The notes under the pieces were generated by a model. It was not told the origin of the DNA. It did no database searches and saw nothing but the letters and a program-made list of their open reading frames with translations. Position numbers and translations under genes: made by a program. 64,000 nt of DNA from Microbacterium sp. MYb72 (lineage in GTDB: Bacteria; Actinomycetota; Actinomycetes; Actinomycetales; Microbacteriaceae), in contig NZ_PCOT01000017.1 in NCBI RefSeq assembly GCF_002979415.1, positions 1 to 64,000 on the forward strand, read 5' to 3'. Shown here piece by piece: positions 16,371 to 25,499 of this stretch (its first letter is position 1; every line of letters begins with the position of its first letter).

Positions 16371-19300
16371 ATGCCAGAGCCGTTGTCGTCCGATTCCCCC
16401 ACGCTCGCCGAGCGGGCGGTGGAGCTCGCGCGGCGATGGGTGTCCGAAGCCGCGGCGGCTGACGTCGATCCCGCGGCCGAGCGCCTCGCCGGCGTCCTGC
16501 AGGACGCGAACGGGCTCCCGTTCACCCTCGGCTTCGTCGACGGCGTGATGAGGCCGGAGAGCCTCGGCGCCGCGGCATCCCGACTGCACCGGATCGCGCC
16601 CCTCGTGCCCGAGTTCCTGCCCTGGTATCTGCGCGGAGCCGTGCGCGTCGGCGGCGGCGTCGCTCCGATCCTCCCGTCGCCGGTGGTGCCGATCGCCCGG
16701 CGGATGCTGCGCGACATGGTGGGTCATCTCGTGGTGGACGCCCGGCCGGCGAGACTCGGGGCCGCGGTCGCGCGCATCCGCGAGACCGGCGCGCGGCTCA
16801 ACCTCAACCTGCTCGGCGAGGCGGTGCTCGGCGAGACCGAGGCGAAGCGGCGGCTCGACGGCATCCACGAGCTGATCCGTCGTGATGACGTGGACTACGT
16901 GTCGGTGAAGGTGTCGTCGATCATCAGCCACATCTCCATGTGGGCGTTCGACGAGGTCGTCGACAGCGTGGTCGAGCGTCTGCTGCCCCTCTACCTCACG
17001 GCGTCCGCCGACGGCACGTTCATCAACCTCGACATGGAGGAGTACCGCGACCTCGACCTCACCATCGCGGTGTTCACGCGCATCCTGGAGGATCCGCGCC
17101 TGAAGGGACTGGAGGCCGGGATCGTCCTGCAGACCTATCTGCCCGATGCCCTCCCCGCTCTGCAGGAGCTCAGCGCCTGGGCGCAGGACAGGGTTCTGCA
17201 CGGCGGCGCGGCCATCAAGGTGCGCCTCGTGAAGGGCGCCAATCTCGCCATGGAGCGCGTGGACGCGACCATGCACGGCTGGACGCCCGCGACCTACGAC
17301 ACCAAACTCGACACCGACGCGAACTACCTGCGCTGCCTGGACTGGGCGCTGGACTCCGACCGCACCCACGCTGTGCGGATCGGCGTCGCCGGACACAACC
17401 TCTTCGGCATCGCCTACGCGTGGCTGCTCGCGGGGGAGCGCGGCGTGCGCGACGGCGTCGAGTTCGAGATGCTGCTCGGCATGGCGCAGGGGCAGGTGCA
17501 GGCCGTGTCGCGCGAGGTCGGACCGGTGCTGCTGTACGTCCCCGTCGTGAAGCCCGCCGAGTTCGACGTCGCGATCAGCTACCTGGTCCGCCGTCTCGAG
17601 GAGAACGCGTCGTCGGACAACTTCCTCTCCGCCGCGTTCCGCCTCGACGAGGACCCGGCGCTCTTCGACCGCGAACGGGATCGCTTCCTCGATGCGCTGC
17701 GCCGTTCGACGTCGCCGACGTTGCGGACCGGCCCGCGGCGCTCGCAGAACCGACTCTCTCCCGTGCACGAGTCGGCGCGACCCGCACCGGCCGCTCCGCG
17801 CGAGGAGGAGGAGCTGACCAAGGCGGTGCTCGGCATCACCCGGGGCTCGGACGATGAGGCGTTCCTCGAGACCGCCGTCTACTCCGACCGGGAGCTGGCC
17901 GCCGCGGAGGTCGGTGCGGATGCCGGCGGAGCCCCCGGCTTCGTGAACACCACGGACAGCGACCCCTCCCTGCCGGCCAACCGCGACTGGGCGCGCGCCG
18001 TGATCGGCCGCATCGGCTCCGCGGAGCACGCGGTTCCCCCTCGTGTCAGCGACCCCGATGAGCTCGATCGCGTGATCGCCGGGGTGCAGGAGGCCGGTGC
18101 GCGCTGGGGGTCGCGGTCGGCGGCGGAACGCGCCGAGGTCCTGCTGCGTGCCGCGGCCGCTCTGGAGGGGCGTCGGGGCGAGCTCATCGAGATCGCGGCA
18201 TCCGAGACCGGCAAGGTCTTCGCCGAGGGCGACGTCGAGGTGAGCGAGGCGGTCGACTTCGCCCGCTACTACGCCGCCAAGGCGAGGGAGCTGGATGCCG
18301 TCTCCGGCGCCGCCTTCGAGCCCGCTCGCGTGACGGTCGTCACGCCCCCGTGGAACTTCCCCCTCGCGATCCCGGCCGGGGGAGTGCTCGCCGCGCTCGC
18401 CGCGGGCTCCGGTGTCGTCTTCAAGCCGGCGCCGCAGGCCCGCCGCTGCGCCGCCGCCATCGCCGAGGTGCTGTGGCAGGTGGGGGTGCCGCGCGACGCG
18501 CTCGCCCTCATCGACATCGACGAGGACGGTCTCGGTCAGCGGCTCATCGCGCACGAGGCCGTCGACCGCGTCATCCTCACCGGGTCGTGGGAGACCGCCG
18601 CCCTGTTCCGGTCGTGGCGCCCCGACCTGCCGCTGCTCGCCGAGACGAGCGGCAAGAACGCGATGATCATCACCCCATCGGCCGATCTCGATCAGGCGGC
18701 ATCCGACCTGGTCCGCAGCGCCTTCGGGCACGCGGGGCAGAAGTACTCGGCGGCATCCCTCGCGATCCTCGTCGGTCCCGTGGGTCGGTCGAAGCGGTTC
18801 GCGCGGCAGCTGGCGGATGCCGCGCGGTCGCTGCACGTCGGCTGGCCGTCCGACCCGCTCGCCGAGGTCGGTCCGGTGATCGAGAAGCCGCAGGGCAAGC
18901 TGGCCTGGGCGCTGAGCGAGCTGGAGGCCGACGAGGAGTGGCTGATCCGCCCCCGGCTGGTTGGCGGAGATCCGTCCGGGAGGCTGTGGAGCCCCGGCAT
19001 CCGGGTCGGCGTGCAGCCGGGCTCGCGCTTCCACCGGGAGGAGTTCTTCGGACCGGTGCTCGGCGTCATGCACGCGCCGACGCTGGAGAAGGCGATCGAG
19101 CTGCAGAACGCGGTCGCCTATGGCCTCACCGCCGGGCTGCACACGCAGGACCCCGACGACCTCGCGCTGTGGCTGGACCGCGTCGAGGCGGGCAACCTCT
19201 ACGTCAATCGCGGCATCACCGGCGCGATCGTGCAGCGGCAGCCCTTCGGCGGCTGGAAGCGCTCGTCGGTCGGACCCGGTGCCAAGGCGGGAGGCCCGAA

Positions 19301-20015
19301 CTACCTCATCGGCCTCGGCTCCTGGCGTGCTCAGCAGGCGGGCGCCGTGTCGAGCACACTCCACCTCCGCGGACTCGACGCCCGGATCACTGCTCTCATC
19401 GAGGCCGCCCAGCCGTCGCTCGACTACGAGGCCTTCGAGTGGCTGCGGAGGGCGGCGCTGTCCGACGCCCTCGCCTGGGATCGCGAGTTCGGCAGGGTGC
19501 GCGACGTGTCGAGGCTCGGCGTCGAGCGCAACCTGTTCCGCTACCGCCCGGTGCCCGTCGCGATCAGGGCGACGGGGGATGCCGGATGGCAGGAGCTGCT
19601 GCGGGTCGTCATCGCCGCGGTGCGTGCGGGTGCCGGCTTCACCCTGTCGACCCCGGTGGGCCTGCCGTCGGCCGTTCGTCATGCCCTGGGCGACCTCGGC
19701 GCGGTCGTGTTCATGGAGACCGACGAGGAGTGGATCGAGCGGATGCGCCGGCGCGATGCGACCGAGGCGGACCCGTTCGCCGACGCGGCGCCGCGCCCCG
19801 ACCGCGTGCGGCTCGTCGGGCAGCGCGCATCGGTGGCGGCGCTGCATCGAGCGCTGGCCGTCGCCGTGGAGGGCGACCCCGACCTCGCGGTCTACGCCGG
19901 CGAGGTCACGTCCGCCGGTCGCATCGAGCTGCTCACGTTCGTGCACGAGCAGTCCATCACGATCACCGCGCACCGCTACGGCAACCCAGACTCCACGTTC
20001 AGCGACGTCATCTGA
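16371..20015 (+). CDS. putA: Bifunctional proline dehydrogenase / P5C dehydrogenase; P5CDH half lacks catalytic Cys
   Basis: 1214 aa. The N-terminal PRODH domain (about residues 100-450) has KVRLVKGANLAMERVDA and the substrate-binding Arg pair in YLVRRLEENAS. The P5CDH domain (about 520-1010) has PPWNFPLAIP, the Glu general base (Glu758 in AETSGKN) and EEFFGPV. At the nucleophile position, exactly 34 residues after Glu758, the sequence is GQKYSAAS: Tyr792 (TAC, 18744-18746) instead of the invariant Cys. A one-base change from TGC would explain it. As read, proline oxidation should work but oxidation of glutamate semialdehyde should not. The C-terminal 200 residues are a further domain. TAGGCT lies six bases before ATG 16371 (leaderless). 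Confidence 0.95.
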   Translation: MPEPLSSDSPTLAERAVELARRWVSEAAAADVDPAAERLAGVLQDANGLPFTLGFVDGVMRPESLGAAASRLHRIAPLVPEFLPWYLRGAVRVGGGVAPILPSPVVPIARRMLRDMVGHLVVDARPARLGAAVARIRETGARLNLNLLGEAVLGETEAKRRLDGIHELIRRDDVDYVSVKVSSIISHISMWAFDEVVDSVVERLLPLYLTASADGTFINLDMEEYRDLDLTIAVFTRILEDPRLKGLEAGIVLQTYLPDALPALQELSAWAQDRVLHGGAAIKVRLVKGANLAMERVDATMHGWTPATYDTKLDTDANYLRCLDWALDSDRTHAVRIGVAGHNLFGIAYAWLLAGERGVRDGVEFEMLLGMAQGQVQAVSREVGPVLLYVPVVKPAEFDVAISYLVRRLEENASSDNFLSAAFRLDEDPALFDRERDRFLDALRRSTSPTLRTGPRRSQNRLSPVHESARPAPAAPREEEELTKAVLGITRGSDDEAFLETAVYSDRELAAAEVGADAGGAPGFVNTTDSDPSLPANRDWARAVIGRIGSAEHAVPPRVSDPDELDRVIAGVQEAGARWGSRSAAERAEVLLRAAAALEGRRGELIEIAASETGKVFAEGDVEVSEAVDFARYYAAKARELDAVSGAAFEPARVTVVTPPWNFPLAIPAGGVLAALAAGSGVVFKPAPQARRCAAAIAEVLWQVGVPRDALALIDIDEDGLGQRLIAHEAVDRVILTGSWETAALFRSWRPDLPLLAETSGKNAMIITPSADLDQAASDLVRSAFGHAGQKYSAASLAILVGPVGRSKRFARQLADAARSLHVGWPSDPLAEVGPVIEKPQGKLAWALSELEADEEWLIRPRLVGGDPSGRLWSPGIRVGVQPGSRFHREEFFGPVLGVMHAPTLEKAIELQNAVAYGLTAGLHTQDPDDLALWLDRVEAGNLYVNRGITGAIVQRQPFGGWKRSSVGPGAKAGGPNYLIGLGSWRAQQAGAVSSTLHLRGLDARITALIEAAQPSLDYEAFEWLRRAALSDALAWDREFGRVRDVSRLGVERNLFRYRPVPVAIRATGDAGWQELLRVVIAAVRAGAGFTLSTPVGLPSAVRHALGDLGAVVFMETDEEWIERMRRRDATEADPFADAAPRPDRVRLVGQRASVAALHRALAVAVEGDPDLAVYAGEVTSAGRIELLTFVHEQSITITAHRYGNPDSTFSDVI

Positions 20016-20038
20016 GCCTCCGCCCTCGGGGCTGTGCG

Positions 20039-20097
20039 CTCCCGTCGCAGAAGATCCCGGTATCCGGCGTCGATACCGGGATCTTTCGCGACGGGAG
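20039..20097 (+). terminator. Long hairpin after putA
   Basis: Bases 20039-20064 pair with 20072-20097 over 26 positions with one two-base mismatch and a seven-base loop. It begins 24 bases after the putA stop and precedes the next promoter. There is no T run, so it may act with Rho or as an mRNA 3' stabiliser. Confidence 0.75.
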
Positions 20098-20117
20098 CGG
20101 AGAGGCAACGATGGGAG

Positions 20118-20179
20118 TGTAAAGAATTCTTGACATGTGACGAGGGGGCGGCGTACGCTCATGTCAAGAATCTTTTACA
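20118..20179 (+). promoter_or_regulatory. Promoter bracketed by two palindromic operators
   Basis: Two 18-bp operators of pattern TGTAAA-N6-TTGACA occur in opposite orientation: 20118-20135 (plus strand) and 20162-20179 (minus strand). The first contains the -35 TTGACA (20130-20135); the -10 candidate TACGCT (20154-20159) lies between them with an 18-bp spacer, and the second covers the transcription start. The XRE regulator encoded two genes downstream is the obvious ligand. Repression, possibly by looping, is inferred. Confidence 0.8.
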
Positions 20180-20190
20180 TGGAGGCTGAC

Positions 20191-20625
20191 ATGGTCTATC
20201 ACGAGCGCTTCGCCTGGTCGGGGCTCATCACCTCGGTCGTCACGATGGTCGCCTATGTCGTGCTCGTGCTGCGGGATGCCGCGGGCGGGCCTCTGGAGCA
20301 GGTCGACTGGCTCCCGCTGATGCTGTGGACCATCGGCGGCGGCATCGTGCTCAGCATCGTGCTCACGATCGCGTGGGGCATCATCGGCAGCCGCGGCGAT
20401 CGCGAGTCGGCGATGGCGTCGGACATCCGCGACCGCGACATCAGCCAGCTGGGCGGACGGGTCGAACAGGGCTTCGTCACGATCGCCGGGCTCGGCGTGA
20501 TCGCCCTCTGCGCGGTCGGAGCCGACGTGTTCTGGATCGCCAACACGATGTTCGCGGGCTTCGCGATCGCGGCGTTCGTCGGCGGGATCGCCAGGGTGGT
20601 CGCCTACCGCAGGGGGCTCGTCTGA
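20191..20625 (+). CDS. Small four-helix membrane protein
   Basis: 144 aa. Hydrophobic helices lie at about 10-27, 43-63, 93-112 and 116-134, with a charged cytoplasmic loop ([18 protein letters not shown]) in the middle. This arrangement of a small membrane protein coupled to a short XRE regulator is common in Gram-positives (DUF2178-like proteins). ATG 20191 is chosen for the GGAGG six bases upstream; two earlier in-frame ATGs lie in the operator. It overlaps the XRE gene by one base. Confidence 0.82.
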   Translation: MVYHERFAWSGLITSVVTMVAYVVLVLRDAAGGPLEQVDWLPLMLWTIGGGIVLSIVLTIAWGIIGSRGDRESAMASDIRDRDISQLGGRVEQGFVTIAGLGVIALCAVGADVFWIANTMFAGFAIAAFVGGIARVVAYRRGLV

Positions 20626-20849
20626 TGGTCAAGCCGACGCTGGTGTCCAACAGCATCCGCTCTCATCGCGAGGCGGCGGGGTTCACGCAGGCCGAGCTCG
20701 CTCGCACGGTCGGCGTGACGAGGCAGACCCTCATCGCGATCGAACAGCAGAAGTACTCCCCGACTCTCGAGCTGGCGTTCCAGATCGCACGCGCGTTCGG
20801 CGTCGGGCTCGACGAACTCTTCCAGTACCCGGAGGTGCGCAATGACTGA
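20625..20849 (+). CDS. XRE-family transcriptional regulator (short, Cro/C1-type)
   Basis: 74 aa, almost entirely a helix-turn-helix: [20 protein letters not shown] (about residues 21-40), then a second half ending LDELFQYPE. It is coupled to the membrane-protein gene through TGATG and overlaps the reductase gene by eight bases. It probably represses the three-gene operon through the paired palindromes at 20118-20179. Confidence 0.92.
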   Translation: MVKPTLVSNSIRSHREAAGFTQAELARTVGVTRQTLIAIEQQKYSPTLELAFQIARAFGVGLDELFQYPEVRND

Positions 20850-21837
20850 ATCGATGAGGGCCTGGCGTCGTGAGACGTACGGGCCGGCCGCGGGCGTGGC
20901 GCTGGAGCAGGTGCCGATCCCCGAGCCCGGCGCCGGCGAGGTGCTGCTTCGTGTGCGTGCGACGTCCCTCAACGCGGGCGACGTGCGGCTCCTGCTCGGA
21001 GATCCCCTCCTGGTGCGTCCGGTGTTCGGGCTCACCCGCCCGAAGTATCCGATCCGCGGGATGGATGCCGTGGGCGAGGTCGTCGCGGCGGGCCCCGGTG
21101 TCATCGGCGTCGAGGTCGGCGATGTCGTCCTGGGCGAGATGCAGGGCGGCGGCGGGCTGGGGGAGTACGTGAGCGTTCCGGCCACCAGGGTGCAGCCGCT
21201 GCCGCCGGGGATCGACGAGCGCATCGCGGTCACCCTCCCGGTCGCCGGTGGCACCGCGTGGCAGGCGCTCGACCTCGCCGGGGTGGGCCTCGGCGAACGC
21301 CCCGCGCGGGTGCTGATCATCGGCGCCTCGGGCGGGGTCGGCACCTTCGCCGTGCAGTTCGCCGCCCTGCGCGGCGCCGAGGTGTGGGCCAGCTGCTCCG
21401 GGCGCAACGCGTCGTTCGTGCAGGGCCTCGGAGCGGTGCGGACTCTCGATCACCGTCGCGAGCCGCTCTCGGCGATCCCCGGTGGCCACTTCGACGCGGT
21501 CGTCGACATCGCCGGAGGCATCGACCTGCGCGACCTGCAGCGGCTCGTCGCGCGCGACGGCGTGATCGTGCTCGTCACCGGAGACGGCGGTCACGTGATG
21601 GGGCCGATCCCGCGCATGATCAGGGCGGCGCTGCTGTCGATCGGTTCGGGGCCGCGCATCCGCTCGCTCGCCGCGAGCAACCGTCCGGAGGTGCTCACGA
21701 AGATGCTCGAACTGCTGGCCGCCGGACGCTTCGCGCCCGTGATCGCGCAGGAGTACGACTTCGCGGATGCCGGTGCGGCGCTGGAGCGGCTCGAAGCGGG
21801 GCACGTCGTGGGCAAGCTCGTGGTCCGTGGCTCCTGA
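20842..21837 (+). CDS. Zinc-independent MDR-family NAD(P)H quinone oxidoreductase
   Basis: 331 aa. The GroES-like domain (about 25-120, with [15 protein letters not shown]) precedes a Rossmann domain with [16 protein letters not shown] (about 155-170). The structural-zinc Cys cluster and catalytic-zinc residues of alcohol dehydrogenases are absent, as in quinone reductases. The start overlaps the XRE gene, so expression should follow the XRE-controlled promoter. The substrate is unknown. Confidence 0.88.
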   Translation: MTESMRAWRRETYGPAAGVALEQVPIPEPGAGEVLLRVRATSLNAGDVRLLLGDPLLVRPVFGLTRPKYPIRGMDAVGEVVAAGPGVIGVEVGDVVLGEMQGGGGLGEYVSVPATRVQPLPPGIDERIAVTLPVAGGTAWQALDLAGVGLGERPARVLIIGASGGVGTFAVQFAALRGAEVWASCSGRNASFVQGLGAVRTLDHRREPLSAIPGGHFDAVVDIAGGIDLRDLQRLVARDGVIVLVTGDGGHVMGPIPRMIRAALLSIGSGPRIRSLAASNRPEVLTKMLELLAAGRFAPVIAQEYDFADAGAALERLEAGHVVGKLVVRGS

Positions 21838-21860
21838 GCCGCGGGCGGCCGCGGCATCCC

Positions 21861-22009
21861 TGGCGACGCCCAGCCAGCGGTGACAGAATGGATGCTGGCG
21901 TGCCCGAGTCGCATCTTCCCCGGGCGCCGACTCTGACAGAGCGGCGTGGGTCGAAGGACCGCCGGGCCCCTGGACAGCGTCCGCCGCACCTGTGTCCCCA
22001 AGGAGCACC
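21861..22009 (+). other. Possible structured 5' leader of ddaH
   Basis: A weak promoter (TGGCGA 21861-21866, CAGAAT 21884-21889, 17-bp spacer) would give a leader of about 110 nt, long for this window. It can fold three consecutive hairpins: 21897-21928, 21931-21941 (CTCTGACAGAG) and 21942-21962 (around GGTCGAAGGACC). AGGAG precedes ATG 22010. I could not match it to a known riboswitch class. Confidence 0.35.
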
Positions 22010-22870
22010 ATGTCGACGCCTGAGACCGCCGTCACGTCCACTCGCACCGCGCATCACCGCCGCTACCTGATGTGCAAGCCGGAGCACTTCACGGTGAACT
22101 ACTCGATCAACCCGTGGATGGAGCCGGCCAACCCGACCGACACGGCCAAGGCCGTCGCGCAGTGGCAGAAGCTGTACGACCTCTACATCGAGCTCGGCCA
22201 CGAGGTGGAGCTCATCGAGCCGCTCCCCGGCTACCCCGACATGGTCTACACCGCCAACGGCGGCTTCCTCATCGGCGGACGCGCGTACGTGCCCTCGTTC
22301 TACTACGAGCAGCGCCAGGGCGAGTCCCCCGCGTTCGCCGACTGGTTCCGCGCGCACGGCTTCGACACCGTGATGCCGAAGGAGATCAACGAGGGCGAGG
22401 GCGACTTCCTGCTCGCGGGCGATGTGATCCTCGCCGGCACCGGTTTCCGCTCCGCCGGCGACAGCCACCGCGAGGTGAGCGAGGTCTTCGGCCGCGAGGT
22501 CGTGACGCTGACCCTGGTCGACCCGCGCTTCTACCACCTCGACACCGCGCTCACCGTGCTCGACCCCGTGGTCGAAGAAGGACGGACCGCGGGCATCGCG
22601 TACCTGCCGCACGCCTTCGACGAGGCCTCGCAGAAGGTGCTCGCCGAGCGCTTCCCCGACGCCATCCTGGTCTCCGACGAGGACGGCGCCGTCTTCGGGC
22701 TGAACTCGGCCAGCGACGGCTACAACGTCGTCATCTCGCCGCGGGCGAAGGGCTTCGAGAAGCAGCTGCGCGAGCGCGGCTACAACCCGATCCTCATCGA
22801 CCTGTCCGAGCTGCTGCTCGGCGGCGGTGGCATCAAGTGCTGCACCCTCGAACTGCGCGGTGCCGAGTGA
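22010..22870 (+). CDS. ddaH: Dimethylarginine dimethylaminohydrolase-type amidinotransferase-fold hydrolase
   Basis: 286 aa. The start RRYLMCKPEHFTVNYSINPWM, the FYHLDTALTVL segment with the catalytic His, and the C-terminal GGGGIKCCTLELRG with the nucleophilic Cys identify the DDAH branch of the guanidino-modifying (penteine) fold. It hydrolyses a guanidino compound to citrulline or ornithine-type products. It is coupled (GTGA overlap) to an ornithine aminotransferase, which suggests a route from arginine derivatives through ornithine to glutamate semialdehyde. ATG 22010 is chosen for the AGGAG upstream. Confidence 0.85.
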   Translation: MSTPETAVTSTRTAHHRRYLMCKPEHFTVNYSINPWMEPANPTDTAKAVAQWQKLYDLYIELGHEVELIEPLPGYPDMVYTANGGFLIGGRAYVPSFYYEQRQGESPAFADWFRAHGFDTVMPKEINEGEGDFLLAGDVILAGTGFRSAGDSHREVSEVFGREVVTLTLVDPRFYHLDTALTVLDPVVEEGRTAGIAYLPHAFDEASQKVLAERFPDAILVSDEDGAVFGLNSASDGYNVVISPRAKGFEKQLRERGYNPILIDLSELLLGGGGIKCCTLELRGAE

Positions 22871-24066
22871 CCTCCGCGGGCGTCGACGCCGCGGCCGAGC
22901 CGCACGTCGCGCACAACTACCACCCGCTGCCTGTCAACATCGCCCGCGGTGAGGGCGCCTGGGTGACGGACGTCGAGGGCAAGCGCTACCTCGATCTGCT
23001 GGCGGCCTACTCCGCGGTGAACTTCGGCCACCGGCATCCGGCCCTCGTCGCCGCGCTCACCGAGCAGCTCGGCAGGGTCACGCTCACGAGCCGCGCGTTC
23101 ATGAGCGATCGGCTCGAGCCGTTCGCCGCGGCGCTCGCGAAGCTCGCGGGCAAGGACATGGTCCTGCCGATGAACACCGGGGCCGAGGCGGTGGAGACCG
23201 GCATCAAGGTCGCCCGCGCCTGGGGCTACCGGGTCAAGGGCATCGCCGACGGGCGGGCCCGGATCATCGTCGCGGCGGGCAACTTCCACGGTCGCACCAC
23301 CACGATCGTGAGCTTCAGCGACGACGAGTCGGCGCGCGAGGGCTTCGGCCCGTACACGCCCGGCTTCGACGTCGTCCCGTACGGAGATGCGGATGCCGTG
23401 GCCGCCGCGATCACGCCGGACACCGCCGCCGTGCTGATCGAGCCGATCCAGGGCGAGGCGGGAGTCGTCATCCCGCCGGAGGGCTACCTCCGACGCATCC
23501 GCGAGATCTGCGATGAGAACAACGTGCTGTTCATCGCCGACGAGATCCAGGCCGGTCTCGGCCGCGTGGGCGAGACGTTCGCGTGCGACCGCGAGGAGGT
23601 CGTGCCCGACCTGTACCTGCTCGGCAAGGCGCTCGGCGGCGGCATCCTTCCGGTCTCGGCTGTCGTCGGGAACGCCGACGTGCTGGGTGTCATCCAGCCG
23701 GGCGAGCACGGCTCGACCTTCGGCGGCAACCCGCTCGCGGCGGCCGTCGGGCTCCGCGTCGTCGAGATGCTCGAGTCGGGTGAGTTCCAGGAGCGCGCCC
23801 GCGCTCTCGGCGCCCACCTCGCGCAGGCACTCGAGCCGCTGATCGGGCACGGCGTCACCGTGGTGCGCATCGCGGGCCTGTGGGCCGGCGTCGACATCGA
23901 CCCCGCTCGCGGAACGGGGCGTGAGATCTCCGAGAAGCTGATGCACCGCGGCGTGCTCGTGAAAGACACGCACGGCCAGACGATCCGCATCGCACCGCCC
24001 CTGGTGATCCGCGCGACGGAGCTCGACTGGGCGGTCGAGCAGCTCCGTCTCGTGCTCGGCGAGTAG
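22867..24066 (+). CDS. rocD: Ornithine aminotransferase
   Basis: 399 aa class-III PLP aminotransferase. Visible features are YHPLPVNIARGEGAWVTDVEG, NTGAEAVETGIKVARAW, the PLP Asp in FIADEIQAGLGR and the Schiff-base Lys in LLGKALGGGILPVSAV. It converts ornithine and 2-oxoglutarate to glutamate semialdehyde. That product is the normal substrate of the P5CDH half of PutA, which is mutated here at the catalytic Cys. GTG 22867 overlaps the ddaH stop; the upstream open frame is a shadow. Confidence 0.93.
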   Translation: MTSAGVDAAAEPHVAHNYHPLPVNIARGEGAWVTDVEGKRYLDLLAAYSAVNFGHRHPALVAALTEQLGRVTLTSRAFMSDRLEPFAAALAKLAGKDMVLPMNTGAEAVETGIKVARAWGYRVKGIADGRARIIVAAGNFHGRTTTIVSFSDDESAREGFGPYTPGFDVVPYGDADAVAAAITPDTAAVLIEPIQGEAGVVIPPEGYLRRIREICDENNVLFIADEIQAGLGRVGETFACDREEVVPDLYLLGKALGGGILPVSAVVGNADVLGVIQPGEHGSTFGGNPLAAAVGLRVVEMLESGEFQERARALGAHLAQALEPLIGHGVTVVRIAGLWAGVDIDPARGTGREISEKLMHRGVLVKDTHGQTIRIAPPLVIRATELDWAVEQLRLVLGE

Positions 24067-24076
24067 TCCATCGCAT

Positions 24077-24112
24077 CGAACCGCTCCCCGCCGCGCACCG
24101 GGGAGCGGTTCG
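24077..24112 (+). terminator. Terminator hairpin after rocD
   Basis: CGAACCGCTCCCCG (24077-24090) pairs exactly with 24099-24112 across an eight-base loop, ten bases after the rocD stop. It is a strong GC stem without a T run, as is usual in high-GC actinobacteria. Confidence 0.85.
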
Positions 24113-24154
24113 CGTGCGGAGTCGCGGCGTCGGGCTAGGCTGACCATCCAGGGG

Positions 24155-25282
24155 GTGGTCCGCATCGAGCAGCGAACGGACATGCGCGTCGGCATCGACG
24201 CCTTCTCCGCGCCGCCTCCGGGCCGCGGCGGACCGACCGGGATCCTCGGCTTCGTCTGGGCGGTCTGGCCGTGGATGAACTGGATCCTGCCGGTGTTCCT
24301 CGTGCTCCACGGATTCATCGGCAGCGTCGGCGGCTGGGAGTCGCTGATGCTCCTCGTCGGCTCGCCCGTGATCGTCCCGGCGTTCGGACTCCTCGGCTCC
24401 CTGCCCCGCTTCATCCTCCGCAGGCGCGGCCACCGCACGGCGCCCGGTGTCATCGTTCCGCTGCTCTTCCTCAACTGGTGGGGGTGGGTGACGTTCACCC
24501 TCACGATGGAGGGATCCGGAGACAACGGCGCACTGCCCTCGATGCTCCGGATGTTCGTCACGGCCCCGCTGGCGCGTGACTACGAGGGGACTCTCTTCGG
24601 CGGAGCCGTTCTGACCGCGGTGGCCGCCTGGGTGGTGGTCCTCGTGCTCGCGTGCGTGCTGAAGCCGCAGCCGTCGCAGCAGACCCGCACGTGGAGCATC
24701 GCGGCGTGGACATCCGCCGTCGTCGTCCCTGCCCTGCTCATCGGGGTGATCGTGCTCGGCGTCTCGCTGACCCCGCAGCAGCGGGACTCCGCGGGGTTCA
24801 CGGTCGCGGAGGTCGCGGCGACGCCCCTGCAGGAGCAGGCCGACCGCGCACGGGAGAACTACACCGAGACGCAGGAGCGGGCATCGGCGGTGCGCGAGCT
24901 GATCGCGCCGGACGGGTGGACCGTGAGCGAGAGCGGCTTCACCGGAACCCCGACGGCGTGCCGCATCGCGGATGCCGAGTGCTACGCGTTCGCCGCGGAG
25001 TTCGCGGTCCCCTCGACGTCGGGGGCGTCGGACCTGGAGTCGATCGTCGAGCCGCTGCGTGCTCAGGGCTGGGATGTCGAGGCGACAAGCCGCCTCGAGG
25101 CGACCGACGCGCAGGGCTACACCCTGCGCATCGAGGTCGTGCGAGACGACATCTATGTCGAGGTCACGAGCCCGCACTGGTGGGGCTACGACTACGACAT
25201 CGGCGAGGTCATCGGAGACCGGGAGCCGCTCGATCCCGCTCGCGTCTACCGGTTCGACGAGTGGCCGGAGCTCGGGGCGTAG
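24155..25282 (+). CDS. Membrane protein with extracytoplasmic domain, unknown function
   Basis: 375 aa from GTG 24155; ATG 24182 is an alternative start. Five hydrophobic segments are visible (about 28-50, 58-78, 95-112, 140-165 and 180-205), followed by a hydrophilic C-terminal domain of about 170 residues. That domain has a helical stretch (QEQADRARENYTETQERA) and a Cys pair in TACRIADAECYAF. I do not recognise the family. TAGGCT at 24136-24141 is a plausible -10. It ends before the accessory region. Confidence 0.75.
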   Translation: MVRIEQRTDMRVGIDAFSAPPPGRGGPTGILGFVWAVWPWMNWILPVFLVLHGFIGSVGGWESLMLLVGSPVIVPAFGLLGSLPRFILRRRGHRTAPGVIVPLLFLNWWGWVTFTLTMEGSGDNGALPSMLRMFVTAPLARDYEGTLFGGAVLTAVAAWVVVLVLACVLKPQPSQQTRTWSIAAWTSAVVVPALLIGVIVLGVSLTPQQRDSAGFTVAEVAATPLQEQADRARENYTETQERASAVRELIAPDGWTVSESGFTGTPTACRIADAECYAFAAEFAVPSTSGASDLESIVEPLRAQGWDVEATSRLEATDAQGYTLRIEVVRDDIYVEVTSPHWWGYDYDIGEVIGDREPLDPARVYRFDEWPELGA

Positions 25283-25383
25283 ACCGCCTGGGCTGTTCTT
25301 CGCCGCGCTCGTGCGTGACCGGATGCGGTTTCGAGGTTAACAAGACCCGGTGACGGCGGTTTCATTACGCGATTGCGAGAAGT

Positions 25384-25404
25384 TCCCCTGAACGGGGGAT
25401 TTTT
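25384..25404 (+). terminator. Intrinsic terminator upstream of the RHS locus
   Basis: TCCCC-TGAACG-GGGGA is followed by TTTTT, one of the few T-tailed hairpins in the window. It lies about 100 bp after the membrane-protein gene and before the RHS locus. The rest of 25283-25499 holds a weak promoter candidate (TTGCAG 25418-25423, CATTCT 25442-25447) and a direct repeat of GGCGCCTGTGA near 25464. Confidence 0.6.
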
Positions 25405-25499
25405 CCGTCTTCGGGCTTGCAGTAGACCTGTGCATGCCGCCATTCTGGGTGGCAGTGTCGGCGCCTGTGAGGCGCCTGTGAGCGTCCGGGGGGATCGCT

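Noticed and set aside
16110..20162. 1350-codon open frame on the minus strand opposite putA
   Set aside because: It is the antisense shadow of putA, which has complete domain motifs; the translated shadow is Arg/Asp/Gly-rich without any recognisable fold.
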